Shown piece after piece: positions 55,191 to 64,000 of a stretch of 64,000 bases of DNA. Below the pieces are notes generated by a model. The model was not told the origin of the DNA. It ran no database searches and saw only the letters and a list, made by a program, of their open reading frames with translations. Each line of letters begins with the position of its first letter. The first letter of the stretch is position 1. Source of the stretch: Bedellia somnulentella (lineage: Eukaryota; Arthropoda; Insecta; Lepidoptera; Bedelliidae); contig OY755173.1 in NCBI GenBank assembly GCA_963576735.1, positions 15,656,873 through 15,720,872 of the forward strand. Reading direction: 5' to 3'. Both the position numbers and the translations under genes were made by a program.

Positions 55191-58100
55191 ATGGAAGCAG
55201 ACTCAACCACATCGGACCTCACATCTAAGAGTTGCAGTAGTGAAAAAGGTTTTCCTTTTTCCGTGCGACCTGGGTATGTGCTGTTTTTCAACTAGAATTT
55301 CTCTATAATAATATTGTATATACATTATGATAAATATAGGATAAATATTGTATAGGTTATTATCAAAATTACCTGTACCTGTATAAAACATAAACATGTA
55401 CCTTGTTTTTTTTTCAGGAATCTAAAAGTGTTCTCAGACCTAGTACCTTCAAAATGTTTTGATTCCCAAGGCCAAATGAAACTAGTAATAACCATGCAAT
55501 CACTAGGGCTGATTCCTAAAACGATGAAGTGTCCTAAAGGCGGTGATGAGTGTGAAATGAAACTTAAAACTGCAAGAGTGGTTGACAGGTAATTATTTAC
55601 CTACTTACATATACTCACGCCCATTATTCCCATTGGGGTAGGCAGAGACTATCGATCGCCACTTAGCACAATCTTGACAAACCTCTCTTGCTTTCCTTAC
55701 ATTCATAATTCTTCTCATACATGCTATTTTATTCTTCTCACTTCGGACCCCCGCCTTTATAAGAATGTTTTCCATCTGATCTAGAAACATTTTACGAGGC
55801 CGTCCTCTACTAACAATCCCATCCACATTGGCTCTATATGTCTCTTTCGCTACTTTATTTTCATCCGTCCTCTCTAAGTGCCCAAAACACCTCAACATTC
55901 CTATTTCTATCTTGCATACTACGTCATCTTTTGAACCAATCGTTCGTGGATCTCACTATTTCTCACTCTATCACACAACCTTACATTACATATACTTCTG
56001 AGGGATCTCATTTCCACTGATAAAATTGTATGAAAACATTGATTGAAATTGCATACTGTTTTGAATTGAATTTGGGCCCTCTTGCTTCCTGAATGTGTAA
56101 TATTTTCTTGCATACAACTAGCACTCATCAATTTGCTACACATGAATAATTAAATTATATTTAATAATGTATGGAAACTCTTTGCAGTATTTTGATATAA
56201 ACCTATAAACTATATTATCTATATATAACTTTACTAGCTCTCCAGCTACTAAACCTTAAAGTATAGACATATCTTATCACAGACTTTTTTATAGAACTTT
56301 TTGAGAAGAATAATTCCCCCATACATTGTTATTCTGTATTTTGAGTTATTTCAGCAACGCACGCAATGCATACCTCCAAAAAGCTTGTTTTTCCGTCCGT
56401 CTGATAACTGTTACGATTACTCTAATAATTTCTTAAGTAGGTACACCTAAATTATACACCTATAGAATCCCTGGAATGTCTTCTTTCCATTATTGAAAAC
56501 CGCATAGCTATTGATATAGTAGTTTTTGAGATCCTAGGTAACAAACACATTTTGGGCGCCCTTCGCAACTTCATTTTATACTATGTATAGATTATCATGC
56601 CCAACTATCAACTAATAATGCTAACTTTTTCATAAATATTTCTGGTTATATGTGGGTGTGTATTCTTATTTCTGTAATTCATGTGTGGTTAATTTATCAT
56701 ACTTGTTAATGGTGAGGAAAATCATCGTGAGGAAACCCACATAACTGAGCTTTACTTAGTCATGTGACAGTGTATTCGTACCATACGGCAATAGGCCTGC
56801 CCCTTATCATGTGAGTAGACTGTCCAAGCACGTGGGTACTCTGAACACCAGGTGACAAAGTCACGTGATGCTCAGAAGTATTAGTACCTCTGGCAAACCC
56901 TTCTTTCCCCAGGTATCTTCCCTACTGTAATTCAAATAATGTTAAAAAAGATCATTGAAGAGCATAGATTTTAATTATAATTTTTAATAGATGGTAAACA
57001 CAAGTGCAAGAGCAAAAACATAGGCTACCATCCTGTTGTTAAAGCAATCAGGTCATTTTAATCCCCTATTTATTCTGATCTAATCAAAATATTTTTTTTG
57101 CACATTAATATGAAGAGTTTAATTTCTGTGTAGATATTAAATAACAATTTATTGATTTCCAGAGTCCAGTGGATATGCATGTCATGCAACACAAAAGTGC
57201 CTATAAGATATGGTACATTTTTCTACAAGCTACAGTGCTCACTGTACCAAGCATTGCAAGTGATACTGGCCTGGAGCGAAGATGCAGATTGCACCAATTT
57301 AGCAGCAGCCTTAGGTAAAATACGTAGACATGTTGAAATATTGATCACAAAATATTTTATTTCTTACTGAAAATCTAACTTTAAATTTAAGGACTTGCCT
57401 TATATTACTTGTGCAATGGTCACGGCATATATAGATAAATTTTGGATTGTTTGGATTTTGTCTATTTTACATTTCATCTGTTTACTGTTCAAAAATATAA
57501 AAATAACTACAAGCTACTAGACATCTTAGAACTTTATAAACCTACTTATAGGTGGTAGAGGCACTAATTCCTCCATCATAAGATAAAACACATTGTTTGA
57601 CATTATACATAGAGTGTCACTTAATGTTGCCATTTTTATATTGTTTACAGAATATTAATTATTTTCAGTATTTTAAACATTACCTTTAATAAATTATTTT
57701 CAATATAACTCATCATAAAGTTATCAAAACCTCTTTATGGCTGTACTTTTACAACTAGACTCCCAAGATCAATCAAAGTAATAAATAAAAATATGTAACA
57801 TAACATAAACATAAATGTTCACGCCGAATATCCCCGAAGGGGTTGGCAGAGGTACTAATACTTCTGAACATCACATGACTTTGTCACCTGGTGTTCAGAG
57901 TACCCACGTTTTGCATGGACAGTGTACTCACGTGATAGGGGGCAGGCCTATCGCCGTTTTGTACGAATACACTGTCACATGACTAAGTACAACTCAGCCA
58001 TGTGGGTTTCCTCACGATGTTTTCCCTCACCGTTAACAACCATGATAAATTAACTACACATATGTCTTTAGAAAAGACAAATTGGTGTAGGCCCGACCCA

Positions 58101-61100
58101 GGATTTGAACACTAGTCGTTTGCACGATAACCGAGTGTTCTACCCACTGGGCTATCACGGTCGCTAAATAAAAATATGTGTTAACATTTATATAACTGTA
58201 ATATATGTGGTAATAAAACATTGAATATATTTTCATGCTAACACTAACATTGAAGGTATAAAATAAGGTAAGTTGTCGAAATACAATATAGAAACTTCAT
58301 TTTACTCACATTTTTGGCATAAGATTTACTATTAAGTTCAGTTAGGCAGGTTGAGATACATTATACTAATTAATGGAATTACAAATTATGAGTTTAACTT
58401 ATTGAAGTGGTGTAATAGTTTACAATTTAGTGAAGCAGCTTGAGGTGTATTCCCCAAATAAAAGAAACCACAAAACCATTTAAAATTTGATCTGTGTATT
58501 AATACAACTAAAAAAAATATATTATTACACATACACTAGGTGGCTTTAAACTTGGCCTGGTTTCTTTTTATTGACAGTCTAAATAGTTAATTTTCCTCAT
58601 AATAATATTTTTTCAATAAAACTGCAATTATCTTTCTATGTCTCTTTCCCGATCAATAATGAAGCTATTAAAAGTTTATCTCCCACATTGTTTAGACTTA
58701 TTAATCTACTACGGAAGGCAGTCTTCCTTTTTCAGATGGAAAGGTGTCAACCAAAATGACTAATCTAGTTTGCAATAGAATCCAACAATCATGTAAACAA
58801 ACCAAATTGTCACGATTACTCCGTAATCACATACATTTGACGATCAATTATGAACATAGTCTGATTTCAACGAACGCACCATTGTTTTCACATTATCTTC
58901 AACAGGATTTAACTTGTATTTATAAGTTAAATTTGTTAAAACATTTGCAACGTAAAAATTTCGAAGTATTTGACAAGCTGTCATCTTAGTTTTTTACTCA
59001 TCGAACTCTATAAGTCATTGAAAAGTTAGTGTTGTTCGTAATCTGAAGTTATCCTTTATTTTTAATTTAATAAATTATTTTAATTTAATATTATTTGAAT
59101 ATAATAATTTTTTTTTTTACATACATACATAAATATACTCACGGCTATAAATCCCTTAACGGGGTAGCCAGAGCTTTGAAATGAGAAATTCCTCAGCCAC
59201 TTTTGGAAGTTGCGTGGAGAAAAGATGGTGAAATAAAGGTTGTTAGTGATGGGTCTCCAACCGCATCGCCCAAAAATCCCTTAAAAGCCCCAATCCGTTA
59301 GTCGCCTCTTACGTACACCCACCGGAAGAAATGGGGTAGTGTTATTCTAAGCCGACACTACACAGCAAAAAAAAAATTTTTCAAGAGCTTAATATAATTA
59401 CCCAAAACGGATTGTATCCTAAGCCATAAAAATAATGGTTAGTTTTTAAAAATTGACAGGTGGCCATTTTGTTAGAATTGTCATTCACAGTCATTCACTG
59501 TTCTGTGGGTTCGCTGTGCATTAGTGTTTTCTGTTTCCGATTTCTACGACTTTGCATTCTCATTTTGGACTTTTGTTTTGCTTTACGATTTGGCTGGACA
59601 TATTTTTCTTGGAACGACGACCTTTGCACGACATCACGGACTTTGATATAGCATACGATTGGTATTTTTTAGTCAGTTTTATTTTAGTACCTATCCTACT
59701 ATGGGCCATAGTCTATGACTTAAAATTAAAATAATTAGAAAAATTAATTTAATTAAAATTAAATTAGAACACTATGACATCACTATGGGCATAAACAATA
59801 CGCTGTCAATGTCAGTCCGCCATATTTGTTTACATGATTGTTGGATTCTATTGCAAACGATTTTACTAACATTTTACCTCAAACCAAATAATTAATTTTT
59901 GTGGTACATAGTTACAGAGATTTCAAATATACGATTGGTTTCACATATTCCTCCAAATTTGACATTTACATTTACATCCTCCCATTTACAATACTGATAA
60001 CTTTTATAATTGGATTTGGGGCTTTTTTCTACTCTGAAAGTGACTAGGGAATTGTTGATTCCGAGGCTCTGGCTACCCCTTTCTGAGATTAATAGCCTTG
60101 AATATATACTTGGTAAATCAATCTATTCTTCATAAGAATCAACAACCACAAGATAGTATAAAAAATCCCGTAATTCCTCCACAGACATAAAAAACCCGTC
60201 GCTAGTAACAAAGCTGTACGACAGGCTAGACGAGCTGGCCATATCGGCGACGCGCGCTGCCCCGCTGGGCGGGCCCGACAGCGTGGTCTTGCTAGAGATG
60301 TACCCCGACTGCCTGAACAGACAGTCGCCCGACACCACCGACCAGCCGCTGGGGCATCAGATTCTTATGATGGCTGATACTAATGTAAGTAGCTTTTTGT
60401 AATTTGGTGTCGGTAAGTCTAGGAAGTGATTAAAGATTAAATGGTTTATGTTTTGTTTGTTTACCAAGCTCTTTAAGAGGTCCAAAGCCTCATTCATTGG
60501 TTAACCATTATAGGTTAAAATTAGAGTGGTAGTATATTAGGGCTTTACTATAATTAACATTACTCACTGTTAACAACCATGATAAATTAACCACACATAT
60601 GTCTTTAGAAAAGACAAACAGGTGTAGGCCCGACCCGGAATAAGAAGACTAGTCGTCTGCACGACAAACGGTGTTCTACCCACGAAACTATCACGTCGTG
60701 ATAAATCTCTCAACTTTAAATACAGACTAACTATTTAGCAGATATTTTCAGAATGTTTGTGTATTAGTCTGTTTTTACCGATTTTACATGTTCAGTCTAG
60801 TAAAAACCCTCACACATCCAATTACTCCCCGCGGTTGTAATAAAAGGCAACTTAGGGTTTGAAGCTATTTAAGTGATTTTTGGGTGATGTGGGACCAATC
60901 ACCAACAATCCTCGGGAGAAGGGTTGACAGTCAAATGGGGCAAGGTTATTTCGACTGACTTACCTGATTAACGGAAATTTAGATGATTCCGTGCTTCTGT
61001 CCGATACTGTCACGATAGTAGGCATTCGTCTAGCAACCCACAGTATGGTAGTGAAGTGAACTATGGCCAAATAACCCTGTTCAGGGATGGCTCAGAACCC

Positions 61101-63504
61101 TTGGTAGATTTAAATTGAATTAAATTTCGTTACCGTTTGTTACGATGTTTGTTATGATATTTTAGTTACTCTCACTATTAATTTTCTTTCTCTTTCAGTA
61201 TATACCTACTCGATACCGTCTCCACATAATGAAAGATGCCAAGAACCTTAAAAATGATGTCGATGACACTGACGAGGTAAGTGTAAATTATAATATATTT
61301 TTTTATTCGGCGAATATAATAAGAATTTTATTGTCAGTGTAATACTCAGTGGATAATCCTCAACAGCCCTTTACTGCATTATCGTTGCTCTCAACTTCCA
61401 AAAGATTGATGTTCAGGTATTTCAATTTATAATACAGCTCCAAGTGTTGGCGGGGTAAATAAATTTATCTCTATAAAAATATCTAAAGTCTTCGTTAGCG
61501 TGTCTAACGCATTGGTAAAGTTCGCGTGAAGCCAATTGAAAAAAAGCATCGTGTAGATGCTTGGAGATGGGTAAAGGGAGTCTATCCACCAGTTGATATC
61601 TATTGGTCAAATTATTATAATTTGCTGTGTAGTGTCGGCTTAGAACAGCACTAACCCATTTCTTCCGGTGGGTGTACGTAAGAGGCGACTAACGGTATTG
61701 GGGCTTCAAAGGAATTTTTGGGCGATGCGGTTGGAAACCCATCACCAACAACCTTTATTTCACCATCTTTTCCCCATGCAACTTCCAAAAGTGGCTGAGG
61801 AATTTATGATTCCCTAGCTCTGGCTACCCCTTCAAGGGATTTATAGCCGTAAGTATATGTATGTATGTATTATTAATAAACAAGAAACATCTCCATATGT
61901 ATCTACTTTAATATATCTATTTCTTGTTCATCTACCTATCATTCACCGATCTTACCATGCAAAGATTATCTGGAAGATATCGCTTTAGGAGATAAGACCG
62001 CTAATTTTATTGTCCTTCTAATCAATAAAGTAATTTCTATGTCATGTTTTAATTTTTATGTGCAATATAGAGCTTTCTAATCTACATCTCATCGTACATT
62101 ATAATCGGAATTAACCAATATATATTTTTAAATCACTTACGTGATATGTTTGCCCGACGTTTCGGCACACCTACTACTGACGTTAATCCCGATTATTATG
62201 TATAATTTAAATCTTTTTGTTCATGAAAACCTCATGTGGGGATTATTACTAATAAATAAAGGAAAGAAAAATTTCGACACCGGCGGGAATCGAACCCTCG
62301 ACCTCGGGTATACGCCCCCGTCGCTCTGCCAATTGAGCTACCGTGTCAATGGCTGCCAGCGCGAAATTCTTCTATCCTTTTAGCGTTTCCTACCTCCGAA
62401 TTTTTCTCCGAGGTCGCGGGTTCAATTCCCGCCTGTGTTCGAATTTTTCTTTCCTTTATTTATTCTTTATTTATTATTATATATAATGTCTACCGCGAGA
62501 GTTTAAAAAGTGTTTTCCATCTCATCGTATGAACACCAATTTTATTCAAACTAAATTTTTTATGTATTTCAGTTATCATCAGAAATATCGCAAGTGGTGC
62601 GCGACAATGTGATAGAAGGCTCGTTTGTAGTGAGCGGCAGTCGGCTGGTCCCGGTGGAAGGAACGGTTTCTGTGCACGACCTACTAGCACAGTGCGATGC
62701 TGATATGGCGCATTTTTGTGAGTATTTCTTAGGGCAATAGAGCGTGCCCTAAAGGCAGGTGTCCGAAGTATGAAGAATAAAAGAGCATATATGAAAAGAT
62801 AAACGAAGCTAGAGAAGTTTGCCAGAATCATACAAAGTGGCGATCGATAGTCTCCGCCTACCCCAATGGGAACAGATGGCGTGAGTTTTTATGTACGTAT
62901 GTATCTTCGGAAATATCGAAAGAGGTGCGCGGCGGTCGACTGGTCCCGGTGGAAGGAATGGTCTCGGTACACGACTTACTAGCTCAGTGCGATGCTGATA
63001 TAATAATTAATGCTTGAGGGCTTTGTCACGGTGTATCCTTCGTCGTCAACAACCTTGGTAAATAAAAGCCTCGTTTCAGAAATTAAACTTATGATTTACA
63101 TCATAAGCAGTACTTTTCCTATTATCAGGATAGAAATTAACAAAAAAAGCAATATATGTAGTTTGTATAATAAGTACATGAATAACATTTCCTCACCAGC
63201 AATGATTAAAATACACTGATTCATTTTTAAGAGAACATTGCACCATAACATTACCGTGCATTGTGCAAATAAAATAATCGTTTTTACTTGTTTCAGTGTG
63301 CAGTCGCATATGGCGCCAAGCAATAACTCTATGCGTGGCTTCCCGCGACCTATGCGCTTGTACAGGTAAGAACAGTACAAGATGCGCCGCGCAAAGATAT
63401 CTAGACGCGGCCGTACATCGATTGGCCAACGACCAACTTTACTATGCGCATGTACTGGGACTTGTAGCTGACGAAACTGATATTAATGGGGAGCAATATG
63501 TTAA
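55191..63504 (+). CDS. Domesticated ISXO2/IS1595-type transposase-like protein (345+ aa, continues beyond window)
   Basis: Exons: 55191-55273, 55418-55588, 57163-57314, 60185-60384, 61199-61276, 62573-62717, 63297-63504. All introns are GT-AG, and phases (2,2,1,0,0,1,2) keep one open frame. Residues 66-93 form a zinc ribbon: C66-x6-C73 ... W88-x-C90-x2-C93. R100-x-GTFF follows, then a helical block ending LAAAL (~135), the arrangement at the N-terminus of ISXO2-like DDE transposases. Residues 164-177 (GGPDSVVLLEMYPD) align with the strand that normally carries the first catalytic Asp (family pattern GG...VVEIDES), but that Asp is not there. The remainder, residues 203-345, has no motif I know and is Cys-rich late on. 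Exons are GC-richer than introns, and codon spelling looks selected. Probably a host gene that binds nucleic acid and cannot transpose. The last exon may use an internal donor (GTAAGA at 63366). Confidence 0.75.
55603..56018 (-). mobile_element. RTE LINE 3' copy, diverged, in intron 2
   Basis: ATACTCACGCCCATTATTCC start, GGCAGAGACTATCGATCGCC, and a 97-codon minus ORF (55898-55605) similar to the RTE C-terminus with ~25% changes. A deletion and frameshift near 55935 split the rest. Confidence 0.88.
56695..56925 (+). mobile_element. tRNA-derived SINE body (family of 57805), headless
   Basis: GAGGAAACCCACATAACTGA, GACAGTGTATTCGTACCATA, CAATAGGCCTGCCCC and CACGTGATGCTCAGAAGTA match the 57805 element in opposite orientation. 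The tRNA head is missing. Intron 2. Confidence 0.8.
57805..58167 (-). mobile_element. tRNA-derived SINE, full length
   Basis: The minus strand begins at 58167 with AGCGACCGTGATAGCCCAG, containing a perfect A-box (TAGCCCAGTGG) and a B-box (GTTCAAATCC). A ~280-bp body and an AT-rich tail at 57805 follow. It lies in intron 3. Confidence 0.88.
58768..59858. repeat. 34-bp perfect inverted repeat 1.02 kb apart
   Basis: 58768-58801 (GTTTGCAATAGAATCCAACA...) is exactly inverted at 59825-59858. Weaker similarity extends outward (AAAATG near both outer edges). Between them lie a SINE and short hydrophobic ORFs without ATG (59460-59734). It could be the ends of a ~1.1-kb DNA element or an RNA stem within intron 3. 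Confidence 0.7.
59120..59366 (-). mobile_element. RTE-tailed SINE, full length
   Basis: CATACATACATAAATATACT to CCGACACTACACAGC. Confidence 0.9.
60017..60112 (+). mobile_element. RTE-tailed SINE, 3' fragment
   Basis: CTGAAAGTGACTAGGGAAT to TTAATAGCCTTGAATATATA, ending ~70 bp before exon 4. Confidence 0.65.
60565..60700 (-). mobile_element. tRNA-derived SINE, head part (family of 57805)
   Basis: AACCATGATAAATTAACCAC through ACTAGTCGTCTGCACGA; diverged in the A/B boxes. A further SINE scrap of the RTE-tailed family is at 60828-60915. Confidence 0.75.
61621..61871 (+). mobile_element. RTE-tailed SINE, full length
   Basis: TTGCTGTGTAGTGTCGGC to AAGTATATGTATGTATG. ATTATTA-type repeats on both sides suggest the TSD. 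Intron 5. Confidence 0.92.
62205..62480 (-). mobile_element. tRNA-like fold-back element, copy 2
   Basis: It shares CTCATGTGGGGATTATTAC and TAAATAAAGGAAAGAAAAAT with 52440-52680. The minus tRNA-like unit has GACACGGTAGCTCAATTGG, a B-box GGTTCGATTCCC and GGTGTC closing. On the right a second T-arm-like block (GTCGCGGGTTCAATTCCCGC) runs in plus orientation before TTTTTCTTTCCTTTATTTA, so this copy has partly duplicated inverted halves. Confidence 0.7.
62735..62905 (+). mobile_element. RTE LINE 3' fragment in intron 6
   Basis: GCCCTAAAGGCAGGTGTCCG to GCGTGAGTTTTTATGTACG. It separates exon 6 from its decayed duplicate. Confidence 0.85.
62906..63001 (+). pseudogene. Decayed duplicate of exon 6 of the ISXO2-like gene
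   Basis: It matches exon 6 from SEIS to AQCDAD with an exact 33-nt (11-codon) in-frame deletion, and most differences are synonymous (for example GACCTACTA to GACTTACTA). There is no AG acceptor before it and no GT donor after it, and a TGA follows at ~63015. It therefore cannot be spliced as an internal exon. Confidence 0.85.
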
Positions 63505-63533
63505 GTGAGTTCATTATTGTTTGGGTCGAGATT

Positions 63534-63790
63534 GGGCCGGCGCTTACTGCCGGCATGGCATGGCAAAGGATTTCCGTACAGATATAGCATTTTTAATCTT
63601 ATTACCATGAGTATAGAATTCATTTTACTTTATTTTGACACAACGATGCCGACATTCTGTCCTACCGCGGCCTCCCTCGGCATCGTTGTGTCAAAATGAA
63701 TTCTATACGCATGTTAATAATATTAAAAATGCTATATCTCTACCGAAATCATTTGCCATGCCATGCCATGCCGGCAGTCAGCGCCGGCCC
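63534..63790. mobile_element. Fold-back MITE, second full copy
   Basis: The same arms as 12080-12331 (GGGCCGGCGCT...ACTGCCGG), but the central loop is in the opposite orientation. Flanks are ATT and ATG. It starts 29 bp after the last visible exon. Confidence 0.9.
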
Positions 63791-64000
63791 ATGATAAATG
63801 AATGAATGGATTGAGAGAATAAGCGAGTTAAGGAATAGGCGGAGAGAATGATTGAATGAATAGGTTAAAGGAATGAGTTATTGAATGAGTGATAAAATTT
63901 AAAGTGTGAGTGAGTGAAGTGAGTGAAAAAATTTCTTGCTAAAAATGATTGTGATCGAAGCGGAAGAGATTGTAAGTGAATTGAATTATTGCTATTATTA
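63791..64000. other. Purine-rich low-complexity end of window
   Basis: Degenerate (GAAT)n/(GAGT)n repeats on the plus strand inside the ISXO2-like gene's last visible intron. Confidence 0.6.

Noticed and set aside
59460..59734. Intron-nested small membrane protein gene
   Set aside because: Two hydrophobic ORFs overlap in different frames and neither has an ATG start.

Overview
The window reads as AT-rich, repeat-dominated nuclear DNA of an insect, most probably a moth or butterfly. This is inferred from the mix of elements: an RTE-type LINE with a TATG tail, a SINE that carries the same tail, A|TC...CTAG|T Helitrons, a mariner, fold-back MITEs and errantivirus-like LTR material. It also rests on the short exons of two spliced host genes. 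No bacterial operons, CRISPR arrays or rRNA genes are visible. A 200-N assembly gap lies at 13334-13533.

Layout. 1-4250 is retroelement debris. It holds the 5' LTR and start of gag of one LTR element on the minus strand, and a second, internally deleted Ty3/mdg4 (errantivirus-like) provirus with several small ORFs before gag. A 5'-truncated LINE on the plus strand follows. 4259-4816 is a non-autonomous DNA element. 4967-8213 is a compact host locus with two overlapping reading frames on one exon chain: a 67-residue LYR-motif microprotein resembling the MIEF1 upstream microprotein (a mitoribosome assembly factor), and a 143-residue MTRFR/C12orf65-like mitochondrial release/rescue factor in which GGQ is replaced by GGS. 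8641-54500 has no host gene I can support. It contains a 1.46-kb long-TIR transposon, MITEs, a decayed mariner, one RTE copy with an intact reverse transcriptase, two adjacent Helitrons with Pif1-helicase remains, a minus-strand Helitron, and more than twenty copies of one SINE. 54509-55019 is a second copy of the 4259-4816 element. 55191-63504 is a second host gene, seven exons in consistent phase and running off the window. It looks like a domesticated ISXO2/IS1595-type transposase with an N-terminal zinc ribbon but no recognisable first catalytic Asp. Its introns hold SINEs, RTE pieces, a tRNA-like fold-back element, a 34-bp perfect inverted repeat and a decayed duplicate of exon 6.

How it fits together. 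The LYR/MTRFR locus couples, at mRNA level, a factor known in mammals to sit on the immature mitoribosomal large subunit with a factor that rescues stalled large subunits. This is the strongest candidate for an undescribed arrangement. The RTE LINE and the abundant SINE share their 3' ends, so the SINE is probably mobilised by the RTE machinery. Both host genes have the same 0.5-kb element within about 200 bp upstream of their start codons.
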